DNA of 64,000 nt from positions 2,976,001 through 3,040,000 of the forward strand of contig CP014773.1 in the NCBI GenBank assembly GCA_001596135.1, written 5' to 3'. The DNA is from Mucilaginibacter sp. PAMC 26640 (GTDB lineage Bacteria > Bacteroidota > Bacteroidia > Sphingobacteriales > Sphingobacteriaceae). Position numbers and translations under genes: made by a program. Numbering within the stretch: position 1 is the stretch's first letter; each line of letters starts with the position of its first letter. Positions 18,298 through 27,844 of the stretch are shown here, in pieces. A model generated the notes under the pieces. It did not search any database, was not told the DNA's origin, and saw only the letters and a list, made by a program, of their open reading frames with translations.

Positions 18298-19758
18298 TCA
18301 TTGTACTATCTTTAAAAGATTTGGAAATGCAGGGTTGCCATAAAGGCTTCCCGCTTTTAAGTTGATCACCTTATGGCTTTCTAAAACATGCGCAAAAAAA
18401 GCCGGTCGGCTGTTGCCCCATTTTACCGAGCTGTTCCTGATCACTATATCAGTAGCGTTATCAAGGTAAAAACCAGAAGTATTACCTTTGATAAGCCCTT
18501 CTACATTGGCGGGGCGGCGGTCGTATATTCCGCCGGCTATCTTTGTGGTTTTATTGATTCGCAGATCTACATTGTCAAAATACACGCCGCTGATCTTATC
18601 AGCAGATTCGCCGCCAACATAAATGCCGTTCTCGCTTTGACATTTAATGTTGCTGAAGTAAATGTTTTTTACTTCTCCTACTTTACCTTCCTTTTTTCCG
18701 GGAGGTAAACGCCAGCCTGCATCTTTGTTAGCGGTATTTGCTCTGCGGTAAGCTGTTACATAAATCGGTTCTGCCTTACCCCACCATACGTCCGAAAAAA
18801 GATGTGCATCAACAATGATGTTCGAAAACACAACATCGCTTACGGTGCCTTCGTCGCGGTTTTGAATGCCCAGCCCACGGTTACTATTCTTTATAATACA
18901 ATTGTTGATCAATACATGGCTGATCCGGTCTACATTTTCCGATCCGATCTTGATAGCGCATGAGCTCGAGGTCATGGTGCAATTGCTAACCACTATGTTT
19001 TCGCAGGCACCATATTCTTGATATTCGCGCCTGTTCTTTAAACAAATACAGTCATCTCCAGATTCGATAAAGCAATCACTGATGCGTACGTTCTTGCTAT
19101 GGTCCAGATCGATACCGTCGCTGTTGCGAACCTTAACGCTGTTTAAAAGGGTAATGCCGCTAATTACTACATCGTTGCAGCCCGCCAAATGGATGGTCCA
19201 ATATGCAGCGTTGCGGATAGTGAGATCGCGGATGCGTAATTTACTGCAATTTACAAGCGTTAGTAAATGCGGGCGCGGGTCTACCGCATTAAAAGGCTTT
19301 AATTCGTAGGAGTCATCCAGTTCTTTACCCATAAAGGCGATGCCGTTTCCATCTATAATACCGCCGCCGCAAATACTGATTTCCTCCAGGTCCTTACCAC
19401 CTATCCAGATGGTACCCTCTCCTTTATTTTCGCGAAATGCACTCTCTTTATAAACAGATTCATCCGCATTGGCCAAAATCCTGGCCCCGGCCTCCACATA
19501 CAATTCAACGTGCGACGCTAAATTAAAAGGCCCAGCCATATAAGTACCTCCGGCGGGCACAAATACCCGGCCACCCCCAGCTAAAGTACAGGCCTTTATT
19601 GCTTTTTGTAAAGCAAGAGCGTTATCCGTCCGTCCGTCTGCTTTAGCGCCATACCGCGTGACATCGAATATTCGCTGTGCCCGTGCAACCAACGGTAGTG
19701 TTCCGAAGGTAGTAAGTACAAGCATTGCGATTATAAAACTGTTTTTTTTTGAGCTCAT
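18298..19758 (-). CDS. GH28 polygalacturonase-family glycosidase
   Basis: A 486-residue exported right-handed beta-helix enzyme acting on pectin-type substrates. After a signal peptide ending near LVARAQ comes the pectate-lyase-like opening FDVTRYGAKADGRTDNALAL. GH28 motifs NSDGIDLD and SGDDCICLK supply the three catalytic-site aspartates. The G-H-G motif of classical polygalacturonases is replaced by SSCAIKIGSE, so the usual histidine is absent; this is seen in several Bacteroidota GH28 branches and may mark a different pectin side-chain specificity. I use the ATG at 19758; an upstream in-frame start would add 26 residues ahead of the signal peptide. It follows the inositol oxygenase gene by 88 bases, probably in one operon. 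Confidence 0.9.
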   Translation of the reverse strand: MSSKKNSFIIAMLVLTTFGTLPLVARAQRIFDVTRYGAKADGRTDNALALQKAIKACTLAGGGRVFVPAGGTYMAGPFNLASHVELYVEAGARILANADESVYKESAFRENKGEGTIWIGGKDLEEISICGGGIIDGNGIAFMGKELDDSYELKPFNAVDPRPHLLTLVNCSKLRIRDLTIRNAAYWTIHLAGCNDVVISGITLLNSVKVRNSDGIDLDHSKNVRISDCFIESGDDCICLKNRREYQEYGACENIVVSNCTMTSSSCAIKIGSENVDRISHVLINNCIIKNSNRGLGIQNRDEGTVSDVVFSNIIVDAHLFSDVWWGKAEPIYVTAYRRANTANKDAGWRLPPGKKEGKVGEVKNIYFSNIKCQSENGIYVGGESADKISGVYFDNVDLRINKTTKIAGGIYDRRPANVEGLIKGNTSGFYLDNATDIVIRNSSVKWGNSRPAFFAHVLESHKVINLKAGSLYGNPAFPNLLKIVQ

Positions 19759-19846
19759 ATCTATAGTATTTAACCGCGGGGCCTTGGTGCCTACAAACTG
19801 CAAAGAGAAAAAAAGAACTGCGCGTTCAATGAGCAATAAAAACCTT

Positions 19847-20716
19847 CTATAATTTAACCGTAGGCGGCAAATATTTCGCTATTAAATCCTCGTAATACGG
19901 CTTCAACTCCGCTACCACCGGAGGCTTTGGGCTTTTGGAATAAAGATCATACGGATTAAATTTGTCTACCCATTTAAACATTTCATGATCATGAGCATTA
20001 AGCAGATGATCGTAAGCCCGCTCGCGGTGTTGCGAATAAAAAGAGTGATAGCGAATCATATACAAAGCAGGTTCGGGCAGATGGTTTTTTGTAATATGAT
20101 ACAAATACTCATCGTGGCCCCAAGACATGTGAATATTATCTAATCCGCATTGATGCGTGTAAACACCGTATTTGGTATTGTAACGCTCATCATAACTGTC
20201 GGGGTTGTCTGCAAAAAACTCCGGATAAACGATCTTATCTGAAAATTTACAGCCAACAGGGAACGAATCGCCAACCACATTCCACTGTGGTTCGCCAAAA
20301 AGGCATAGTACTTTACCCAAATCATGAATAAAGCCCGTGAGTACAAACCAATCCGGGTGCCCGTCTGCACGGATAGCTTCTGCGGTTTGTAAAAGATGCT
20401 GCAATTGATCCAGCGATGTATCAGGATCAGAATCATCAACCAGGGTATTTAAATATTCCATCGCCGACCACCAGGGCATCTCCTTTTTGTCAAACTGCAG
20501 GAAGTTGGCTTTTTTGGCCAGGACGTTATCATAAGTTTGATATTTATGGTTGAGCCTGTAAAACTCGCGCACGGCGGCATGTTTAGGGTCATCGTAATTT
20601 CTGAATTCTTCTTTCTTCTTTTCCGGTCCGGGTTCCGGATAGCGGTCTAACACATCATCTTCCCACTCTTCAATACTTGACAACGGTGAATGTTCGTTTT
20701 GATTTACGCTTTCCAT
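19847..20716 (-). CDS. myo-Inositol oxygenase
   Basis: A 289-residue soluble di-iron enzyme that opens myo-inositol to D-glucuronate with O2. The length equals animal MIOX (about 285) and the HD-domain metal ligands are apparent: [18 protein letters not shown], then [25 protein letters not shown], and the C-terminal signature [10 protein letters not shown]. No signal peptide is present, so it is cytoplasmic. The gene lies upstream of a secreted GH28 pectinase on the same strand. Both could feed uronic acids into hexuronate metabolism, but no uronate isomerase or inositol transporter is in the window. MIOX is mainly known from eukaryotes, with scattered bacterial members. Confidence 0.93.
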   Translation of the reverse strand: MESVNQNEHSPLSSIEEWEDDVLDRYPEPGPEKKKEEFRNYDDPKHAAVREFYRLNHKYQTYDNVLAKKANFLQFDKKEMPWWSAMEYLNTLVDDSDPDTSLDQLQHLLQTAEAIRADGHPDWFVLTGFIHDLGKVLCLFGEPQWNVVGDSFPVGCKFSDKIVYPEFFADNPDSYDERYNTKYGVYTHQCGLDNIHMSWGHDEYLYHITKNHLPEPALYMIRYHSFYSQHRERAYDHLLNAHDHEMFKWVDKFNPYDLYSKSPKPPVVAELKPYYEDLIAKYLPPTVKL

Positions 20717-21048
20717 AACAGCTTAATTTTTAAGGTTTGTAATACCGGCTACCGGGTTTGGCGTCCGGATAACTAATTTTAAATTGGTTAAAAGTCCGTT
20801 TACTAACGGCAATTTAAAGGTAAATTATTTCAGTAATTGTTTACACTATTAATGAAATTTTATTCACGGAACCTAATCCCCTTCAGATTTATTTCCCGAT
20901 GAACCATTGTTTACCCGGTTGCGGCTAGTTGCAGGTGTTCATTAACTTGATGGCATCAATTGTTTTTCTAAGCTGTTTGCAATTAAAACAAGCCTTACCA
21001 AGCAATACTTAAATGTCACGCTCCAAAAATACCATATATTGCTGCAAG
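20717..21048. other. Intergenic region upstream of the inositol oxygenase gene
   Basis: These 332 bases hold no gene that I can support. On the minus strand TATTTTTG (21024-21031) matches TAnnTTTG and might start an mRNA with a leader of about 300 bases for the inositol oxygenase/GH28 unit; no matching -33 element was found. The length of the gap argues that this unit is separate from the fucose cluster upstream. Confidence 0.4.
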
Positions 21049-22071
21049 TTAATCACCTTCAAAACTCACCATCGCTTTTATCACACCATTGGCAGGATTT
21101 AACCAGCTTTCAAATTTGTCGCTAACCTCATCAAATTTAACCCTGTTGGTTATATAGGTTTCAGGCTTTATGTTCCCGCTTGTTATCTCCTTAATCACCT
21201 GTTCAAAATCCTCCCGGGTTGCGTTACGACTGCTCATAAGTGTTGCTTCCCTTTTATGAAATTCAGGGTGACTAACAATAAGTTCGCCTTTTTGTAGACC
21301 CACCAAAACATAACGCCCACCGTGAGCCAGATAATAAAATCCGTTATTTATGGCCTTTTGGCTGCCCGTTGCATCAATTACCACAGTGGGCATGTCGCCG
21401 TCAGTTATCTCCTGAAGCCGGGTGGTCATGTCTTCGGTTTGTACGTTAATCGTAAATTCAACCTTAAGTTTTTCCTGGCAAAACTGGAGGCGCTGCCCGT
21501 TCATATCGGCTGCAATTACCCGCCCACCAACTAGTTTGGCAAATTCCATAATGCCCAATCCTATCGGGCCGGCCCCAACAACCAGCACAAACTCATCTTT
21601 TTTAATTTCGGCTCTGCAGACACCATGTGCGCCAATGGCCAAAGGTTCTACCAGGGCCAATGCATCATAACTCAAGCCTTCTCCCTTTACCAGTAAGCGC
21701 GCGGGCACCTGTACATATTCGGCCATGCCGCCATCGGTATGTACGCCACATACCTGTATACTTACACAGCAATTTGGCTTTCCCGAACGGCAAGCTATGC
21801 AATGCCCACAGTTGTAGTAGGGTATAAAGGTAACCGCTTCTCCTTTTTCAAAGCCCACCGCTCCACCGGCATTTATCAATTCTCCCGAAAGTTCGTGTCC
21901 TAAAATTCGGGGATAACTAAAAAATGGCTGTGTACCCTCGTAAGCATGCAGGTCGGTACCGCAAATGCCTATCCGTTTAATTTTTATTAGTGCGTTCCCT
22001 GGTAGCATAACCGGCATCTCTGCAGTTCCGTATACTAATTGCCCCGGTTTGGTGCAAGTTAATGTCTTCAT
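21049..22071 (-). CDS. Zinc-dependent medium-chain alcohol dehydrogenase (sugar/polyol type)
   Basis: A 340-residue MDR-family enzyme. Catalytic zinc ligands are in GICGTDLHAYEG and GHELSGE, the structural zinc site in CGHCIACRSGKPNCC, and the Rossmann motif in VVGAGPIGLG followed by an acidic residue (AADMNG) that favours NAD. The family oxidises sugar alcohols, threonine or sugar acids. It is the last gene of the fucP-fucosidase-reductase run, 63 bases after the aldo/keto reductase, so a substrate from fucose oxidation is plausible, but the exact reaction cannot be assigned. Confidence 0.85.
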   Translation of the reverse strand: MKTLTCTKPGQLVYGTAEMPVMLPGNALIKIKRIGICGTDLHAYEGTQPFFSYPRILGHELSGELINAGGAVGFEKGEAVTFIPYYNCGHCIACRSGKPNCCVSIQVCGVHTDGGMAEYVQVPARLLVKGEGLSYDALALVEPLAIGAHGVCRAEIKKDEFVLVVGAGPIGLGIMEFAKLVGGRVIAADMNGQRLQFCQEKLKVEFTINVQTEDMTTRLQEITDGDMPTVVIDATGSQKAINNGFYYLAHGGRYVLVGLQKGELIVSHPEFHKREATLMSSRNATREDFEQVIKEITSGNIKPETYITNRVKFDEVSDKFESWLNPANGVIKAMVSFEGD

Positions 22072-22134
22072 TTAATGTTTTGTTAGATACTGTAAATCGA
22101 TTCACTTTATAACCGATTTTCAAGATCGGAAATA

Positions 22135-23196
22135 CTATTTTTTATTTGATAATTTTAGCCTGTTTCGGTTGACGATGAATGGCAGATAATTGGCGTTGAT
22201 TAAACCTTCCTCACTTAGTTTGTGCCAAAAGTCCATCGGAATAAAAGCATCCGCCAAATCCACATTTTGTTTAACCCGAACCGGTTCTGATGTATTTAAC
22301 GCGACACTGGTAACGGCCGGCGCACTCATGCCAAATTGTACACAGGCAGCGGCGGGTTTAACTTTAAAGTCATTACAGATGGTGGTGAACCTGTTCCGCC
22401 AGGTAATTAGCGCCCTACCTTCATCTGTTTGCACATCAACCGGGCGGTAATTGTAAAACCTACCCCCGGTTAAAAATCCTGCGTTAAAAACTGCAGAATT
22501 GATAACAGTTATTCCTCTCGTTTCCAGTTCTGCCATAAAGCTTACTAATTCTGCAGGATGGCTGTGAATCGTCATACTGTTGGCTATCATCACCCAATCC
22601 AATGCTACATCTGCTGTTATGCGCTTAATAACCTTCCAGTCTTTAGCGCCTACGCCAATTGCTTTCACTTCGCCTTTTTGCTTTAGTTCAGTCAACGCGC
22701 GATAGGCATCCAATATATCCTGGTAACGATTGTTATGGTCGTCATCATTAACAGCTGCTATAAGGTATTCATCAGGATCGTGTACGGATACCAGCGAAGC
22801 TTTATAACCATTGAGAAGCTGGTTGCCTTGTTGGTAGCATTGAAGTATGCCATCGTAACTGATGGATTGTACGGCATCATATTCAAGGTTTTTCCAAACA
22901 CCTGGTTCAAAAGTCGGTTCGGGCGTTTTCAATTCTGTTCGCAGCCAGCCCAATTTATTACTGATAAGGACATCCTCGGGTGCAAGGCGAGCTTGTTCCA
23001 GGCATTTCCCCAAACATTCCAATGAAAGCCCTGCTCCGTATTTTCCTGCGGTATCAAAAACTACCGGTTTTGCAGAGCAATCAACACTTTCTTTAACTAT
23101 AGCCAACTTTACACTGTCCGGCAAAGCCACATATAAATTGCCGAGGCAGCTGGTGCCAAAAATAACTTCCGGTAGGTTAATGCCAGTTATACCCAT
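22135..23196 (-). CDS. Aldo/keto reductase, probable L-fucose (D-threo-aldose) 1-dehydrogenase
   Basis: A 353-residue TIM-barrel oxidoreductase. The aldo/keto reductase tetrad is visible: Asp and Tyr in FDTAGKYGAGLSLECLG, Lys in ISNKLGW, His in VSVHDPDEY. The opening MGITGINLPEVIFGTSCLGN and overall pattern fit the L-fucose/D-threo-aldose dehydrogenase branch, which oxidises free L-fucose to the lactone. Its start codon shares one base with the stop of the upstream alpha-L-fucosidase (TAATG), so translation is coupled and the enzyme would act on the fucose released and imported by its neighbours. The rest of the oxidative fucose pathway is not in the window. Confidence 0.82.
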   Translation of the reverse strand: MGITGINLPEVIFGTSCLGNLYVALPDSVKLAIVKESVDCSAKPVVFDTAGKYGAGLSLECLGKCLEQARLAPEDVLISNKLGWLRTELKTPEPTFEPGVWKNLEYDAVQSISYDGILQCYQQGNQLLNGYKASLVSVHDPDEYLIAAVNDDDHNNRYQDILDAYRALTELKQKGEVKAIGVGAKDWKVIKRITADVALDWVMIANSMTIHSHPAELVSFMAELETRGITVINSAVFNAGFLTGGRFYNYRPVDVQTDEGRALITWRNRFTTICNDFKVKPAAACVQFGMSAPAVTSVALNTSEPVRVKQNVDLADAFIPMDFWHKLSEEGLINANYLPFIVNRNRLKLSNKK

Positions 23197-24713
23197 TAAT
23201 TTAGTTCTATTTTAAATCCTACCACCGTCCATGCGGGCATTGCTGCCGGCTTTGAAATTATAAGTGCATCATCTTCCTGTTTCCACTGGAGTTTTTGGCT
23301 GCTGCCCAAGAGTTGAACAGATTTGATGACCTTGTTGTTCACTTTAGCATTTTTTCCAAGCGATGTTATTCTTACCGCTTTTATGGGCGCGTCCATACAG
23401 AATGCATAAAGATTGTTACCCTTAGTGGTAAACCGAATATCTGTTGGTTCATAAGCATGCGTATCACTAAGGCCGCCAAACTGGCCTTTTGATTGGTTTG
23501 ATTTGATCGTAGACGGGCCTTCGCCGTAGATTTTCCAGGGGCGGGTACCATAAATGCCTTCGCCGTTTGCCGGGATCCAGGCGGCAATCTGCTCTACTAT
23601 AGTCAATACATCGGGTTCCAGATCTCCCTCCGGCGTTTGCACCACATTGATCAGCAGGTTGCCGTTTTTACTCACAATATCCAACAACATTTGTATCACC
23701 TGAGTACCTGTACGATATTTTTGCCCGGTCTGATAGTACCAATCGCCAATGGAAGTGTCGGTTTGCCAGGGGTAAGGGCTGATAGAATCGAGTACGCCGC
23801 GCTCTACATCTTGGGCCCATTTACCGTCTGAGGCTTCTTTGCAACTGTAAACAGCTGTTAGTTTGCCGCCATTATAGGTAATATCGCCATTATAATAATT
23901 TGCCAGCATACTTCGCCCCACCACATCAAAAGGTAGTTTACTGTCAGAATATAGCAGGTCGGGGTGATAAGTGTCTACCAATTCTTTAACATCTGCGTAC
24001 CATATTTTCATCCACTCGGGGTTAGTAGTTAACCAGGCATTGTCGCCGGGCGCCGCTTTGGTATGGTAAAGATCTGCATATTGTGGGTCGGATCCATCAT
24101 AAGGGATCCCTTTGTATTGGCCGGTAGTATCTGCACGGTGGGCAGACTGATACCAAGTGTAACTGGCTGCCAAATGTTCTGAAACGCCAAACTTTAAGCC
24201 GTTATTTTTAGCAGCCTTTTGCCAAAGGCCCACCACATCTTTATGAGGTCCCATATTAACCGCATTCCATTTATGGATCTTTGAATTCCATAAAAAGAAA
24301 TTATCATGATGGCTACCCATGCTCACGAAATATTTTGCGCCGGCACGCTTGTAAAGCGCCATAAGTTTTTCGGGATCCCATTTTTCAGCTTTCCATAGGG
24401 GGATCAGGTCTTTAAATCCAAATTTTGACGGGGTACCATAATGTGCTACGTGATATTTGTTTTGCCGGCTGTTCTCCTCGTACATATTGCGTGCATACCA
24501 GTCGCCCTGGCGCGGTACCGCTTGTGGCCCCCAGTGTGCCCAAATGCCGAATTTTGCATCTCTGAACCACTCTGGGTATTTATATTCTTTTAACGACTTA
24601 ACAGTTGGTTTAAATGGGCCCTTATTTATTTGCAGATCTTGTGCATGCACTGTATGAACACTTGCGGTCAACGCCGCTATGATACTGTATCGTAATAATA
24701 TTTTTGCACTCAT
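23196..24713 (-). CDS. GH29 alpha-L-fucosidase
   Basis: A 505-residue exported enzyme; the signal peptide ends around HTVHAQDLQ. The GH29 barrel is recognised by WFRDAKFGIWAHWGPQAVP near the N-terminus, KYFVSMGSHHDNFFLW, and TYHPDLLYSDSKLPF, where the aspartate is in the position of the catalytic nucleophile. A C-terminal beta-sandwich follows from about residue 390. It cleaves terminal alpha-L-fucose, likely in the periplasm. It is translated just upstream of the probable fucose dehydrogenase (one-base overlap) and 42 bases downstream of the fucose symporter gene. Confidence 0.92.
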   Translation of the reverse strand: MSAKILLRYSIIAALTASVHTVHAQDLQINKGPFKPTVKSLKEYKYPEWFRDAKFGIWAHWGPQAVPRQGDWYARNMYEENSRQNKYHVAHYGTPSKFGFKDLIPLWKAEKWDPEKLMALYKRAGAKYFVSMGSHHDNFFLWNSKIHKWNAVNMGPHKDVVGLWQKAAKNNGLKFGVSEHLAASYTWYQSAHRADTTGQYKGIPYDGSDPQYADLYHTKAAPGDNAWLTTNPEWMKIWYADVKELVDTYHPDLLYSDSKLPFDVVGRSMLANYYNGDITYNGGKLTAVYSCKEASDGKWAQDVERGVLDSISPYPWQTDTSIGDWYYQTGQKYRTGTQVIQMLLDIVSKNGNLLINVVQTPEGDLEPDVLTIVEQIAAWIPANGEGIYGTRPWKIYGEGPSTIKSNQSKGQFGGLSDTHAYEPTDIRFTTKGNNLYAFCMDAPIKAVRITSLGKNAKVNNKVIKSVQLLGSSQKLQWKQEDDALIISKPAAMPAWTVVGFKIELN

Positions 24714-24755
24714 AGTTTGATGGTTTGGTGTTTAAAAGGTTTTTACAAAGAACAA

Positions 24756-26042
24756 TTATAAGATAGGAGAAACGATTAAATCTCGTGGTTGAATTTTACT
24801 TACTCTGTGGCCTCTGAGTCCAAATAAGGCAACCACAGCGAAGCATACCAGCGGCACATAATAACCCATTTGAATATTGCCGGTGGCATCGCTAACATAG
24901 CCAAACAAGCGTGGGATGATAGCCCCGCCAACAATGGACATAATGATGAGGCTACTGCCGAATTCTGTGTCGCCTTTAAGATCTTTGATTCCCAGGGCGA
25001 AAATTGTGGGGAACATAATGGACATGAAAAAGCAGATGCCAATAACCGTATAAACCGTAATGATGCCATGCGCAAAAACCGCTACCAAGCAAAGCGTTAT
25101 ATTGATAATGGCGTAGATGGCCAGTAAGTTTTCTGATTTGAAAAAGCGCATCAGGGCTGTGCCTGCAAATCGCCCGGCCAGGAATGCGCCGCCACAAATG
25201 CCCAGGTAATCAGCCGCTTTTATTTCAGATATCCCTGCCGCATGCGTGGCATACAAAATAAAAAGGCTGAAAACCGACACCTGTGCGCCTACATAAAAAA
25301 ACTGCGCAGCTACCCCCCACGACAAGTGCCGGTGTTTAAAGGCATGGAGGATGTTTTTACTGGCCGTATGGCCTTCATTATTTTGAATTTTTGGCAGTTT
25401 TGTAAATGAAAAAGCAACTGCAATTAATACCAGGATGATGCCTAAAGCCAAGTAAGGGAGTTTTACGGTTGATGCTTCAGCGGCCAGGGCCATTTTACGG
25501 GCACCTGCCGTCATTGCATTTAATTGCTCGTCGGTATTCCCCTTATGCAATATTAGCCGGGCACCAATAATTGGTGCAAGTGTAGCAGCAAGTCCATTGA
25601 ACGACTGCGCGAAATTCAAACGGAAAGTAGCGCTATTTGGATCGCCCAAAACAGTCATGTAGGGGTTGGCCGCAGTTTCTAATGTGGTTAAACCGCAGGC
25701 GATAACAAATAGCGCACCTAAAAACGGTGCATATTGTTGGGTGTTAGCTGCCGGGATAAACAGAAAGCAGCCGGCGGCAAAAAATAGCAGGCCGGTAATG
25801 ATCCCAATTTTGTAACCGAACTTTTTCATGATATACCCGGCAGGCAACGCCATAATAAAGTAGGCGATGAATACTGCAGAATCTACCAATGTAGCCTGTA
25901 CGGTAGAAAGAGTAAATGAGCGTTTAAGATGGGGGATCAGGATTGGATCGAGATTATGGGCAAATCCCCACAAAAAAAATAACGACGTAATTAAAATTAC
26001 CGGGAACAAGGTGCTTTGCGCTTGTTGTTTCATATACTTCAA
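24756..26042 (-). CDS. fucP: FucP-family L-fucose:proton symporter (MFS)
   Basis: A 428-residue inner-membrane transporter with 12 predicted helices. The first helix carries FFLWGFAHNLDPILIPHLK, close to the FucP signature, and helix 4/5 carries CGLTTLETAANPYMTVLG with the NPY motif typical of the FHS (fucose-galactose-glucose) family. Start is either 26042 or an ATG three codons later. It heads the minus-strand fucosidase/dehydrogenase run and is divergent from an AraC-type regulator gene 130 bases away, a standard catabolic arrangement. L-fucose is the likely substrate by context and family. Confidence 0.88.
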   Translation of the reverse strand: MKYMKQQAQSTLFPVILITSLFFLWGFAHNLDPILIPHLKRSFTLSTVQATLVDSAVFIAYFIMALPAGYIMKKFGYKIGIITGLLFFAAGCFLFIPAANTQQYAPFLGALFVIACGLTTLETAANPYMTVLGDPNSATFRLNFAQSFNGLAATLAPIIGARLILHKGNTDEQLNAMTAGARKMALAAEASTVKLPYLALGIILVLIAVAFSFTKLPKIQNNEGHTASKNILHAFKHRHLSWGVAAQFFYVGAQVSVFSLFILYATHAAGISEIKAADYLGICGGAFLAGRFAGTALMRFFKSENLLAIYAIINITLCLVAVFAHGIITVYTVIGICFFMSIMFPTIFALGIKDLKGDTEFGSSLIIMSIVGGAIIPRLFGYVSDATGNIQMGYYVPLVCFAVVALFGLRGHRVSKIQPRDLIVSPIL

Positions 26043-26172
26043 GAATGAATTTTATAATTGGTAGGTCAAAGAAAGCTGGTTTCGTCGCATATAGCGCCTG
26101 ATAATTATCCATTTATTAAGGAATATTATCATTTAACTAATCTAAATGCTATTTTTAGGAATATTTGTTTAA

Positions 26173-27044
26173 ATGAAGCCGCAGCTAGTTAAAGTGCCTT
26201 ATGAACCGGATCATTCCTTTGGCGTGCGAAAGGAAATGAGACCTAACATCAACAATCGGTGGCATTACCATTCGGAAGTGGAGCTGATCTGTTTCCACCG
26301 GGGGCAGGGTACACAGTTTATTGGCGATAACATTAAACAGTTTGGGCAAGGAGATATCGTATTGGTGGGCAGTAACTTGCCGCATTTTTGGAAGTTTGAG
26401 AATTATGATTTGCCAGACAGGGGCGACGATGCACCTTATTCTACTGTCATTCATTTTTTGAGAATTTTATTGGTGAACGTTTCCTGCATTTGCCGGAATC
26501 GCGGCAGGTCAAAAGCTTCCTGGAAAAAGCTCGGCGCGGGTTAGTTATTACGGGGACCGATGCGGAGGAAACTGCAGGATTAATTGAGAACGTTTATCAA
26601 AAGGAGGGCTTGCATAAAATAATATCTCTCATCGAGTGTCTGTGTTTTATGGCATCGTCCAGCCAGGTTACTGAGCTTTCGTCCATCGGTTATAAATATG
26701 ATTTTCCGGAATCGGAAAGTAAACGAATAAATGCCATTTATAACTTTACGCTTACTAATTTCAACAGGAAAATTCAACTGGCTGAGGTTGCAGCAATTGC
26801 AGGCATGATCCCAAATTCCTTTTGCCGGTACTTTAAGCATTACACAGGTAAGAGTTATTTTGAATTCTTAACTGATATCCGTATAGGTTACTCCTGCAAA
26901 CTTTTGCTCGAAAATAAACTATCAGTAAAACAGGTGTGCTATGAGTGCTGCTATAGAAATTTCTCCTGTTTTCATAAGGTGTTTAAAGAAGTTACGGGAA
27001 AAACGCCGATGTTGTATCAACAGCAGTTTAAAGTGAGCAAATAA
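26173..27044 (+). pseudogene. AraC-family regulator, reading frame broken by a one-base shift
   Basis: Two overlapping frames make one protein: 26173 to about 26458 encodes the cupin-like sensor domain (NRWHYHSEVELICFHRG..VGSNLPHFW), and from about 26460 the next frame encodes the rest, ending in two helix-turn-helix motifs (KIQLAEVAAIAGMIPNSFCR and LSVKQVCYECCYRNFSCFH). The break is in a run of six T (26454-26459). One more T would give ..VIHFFENFIGERFLHLPES.., the expected AraC linker, and a 290-residue protein. It is either a real frameshift, slippage, or a homopolymer sequencing error. It is divergent from fucP and probably controls the fucose cluster. The HTH domain is intact, so a corrected gene would be functional. 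Confidence 0.8.
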
Positions 27045-27068
27045 TAGGTTTAGTTGCTTTGCAGGATT

Positions 27069-27099
27069 TTTGCCTCATCGAAATAAAGTTTTAATATTG
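27069..27099 (+). promoter_or_regulatory. Candidate promoter of the ECF sigma gene
   Basis: TTTG at 27069-27072, exactly 19 bases of spacer, then TAATATTG at 27092-27099 (7 of 8 matches to TAnnTTTG). This fits the Bacteroidota housekeeping promoter and would give a leader of about 95 bases before the ATG at 27204. Confidence 0.5.
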
Positions 27100-27203
27100 T
27101 ACACGGCTGGCTATATCAATATTAGCGGCACTGATTTTTTCGTCGCTTGTAGTTTGGATTTGAACTAAATTATCGCCATTCATTATAAATAATACTATTT
27201 CGC

Positions 27204-27749
27204 ATGCCCCATGATCGTATTGCAAAATATATTGAGGCTATTCAAAATAATGGTGACAAAGCAGCCTTTAATGAGTTGTACCTTTTACTGGAGTCAAAGC
27301 TTTACAACTTTGCTTTTTCATTTATTGGCGAAAGAGAAATAGCACAGGAAATTGTTAATGATGCTTTTTTAAAACTCTGGCTGAACCGCGGGAAGTTGGA
27401 TACCATCAAAAATTTGCAGGTTTACCTTTTTGTACTGATAAAAAATGCCTCTCTTAATTATCTAAGAAATATATCTTTCAAACAAATTAATGAGCCGCAA
27501 CTAACAGAGCGATTTTATTTCACCGTAGCAGCAGACCCATCCCAACTGCTGATCAGCAAGGAGTTACAGAAACGGCTGGTGAAAGAAATTGATAAGCTGC
27601 CTCCACGTTGCAAGCTTATATTTAAAATGGTTAAGGAGGACGAACTATCTTGTAACGAGGTTGCAGCAGTTTTGGGTTTATCAAATAAAACCGTATTCGC
27701 CCAGCTTTCTATAGCACTTTTAAAAATAGAATCGGCGCTTAAACTGTAG
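27204..27749 (+). CDS. ECF-type RNA polymerase sigma factor
   Basis: A 181-residue sigma-70 family protein of the ECF class. Region 2 is visible at about residues 20-85 (FNELYLLLESKLYNFAFSF, then LWLNRGKL and the region-2.4 NYLRN), and region 4 at about 120-175 (LPPRCKLIFKMVKEDELSCN, GLSNKTVFAQLSIAL). The FecR-like anti-sigma gene follows after 95 bases and an STN-bearing SusC after that, the standard trans-envelope signalling set. It is expected to transcribe the downstream PUL when the SusC receptor is loaded with glycan. Confidence 0.93.
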   Translation: MPHDRIAKYIEAIQNNGDKAAFNELYLLLESKLYNFAFSFIGEREIAQEIVNDAFLKLWLNRGKLDTIKNLQVYLFVLIKNASLNYLRNISFKQINEPQLTERFYFTVAADPSQLLISKELQKRLVKEIDKLPPRCKLIFKMVKEDELSCNEVAAVLGLSNKTVFAQLSIALLKIESALKL

Positions 27750-27844
27750 CCTTATTTCATATTTTCTTCAGCTCATCAAAATTAATTCTGAATCTCTTAG
27801 GAAAATCTGGTAATTGTGTGTCCTTATAGCAGAATTGGATTTTT

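Noticed and set aside
20717..21048. Co-transcription of the fucose cluster with inositol oxygenase
   Set aside because: The 332-base gap with a possible separate -7 element makes one long operon less likely, though it is not excluded.
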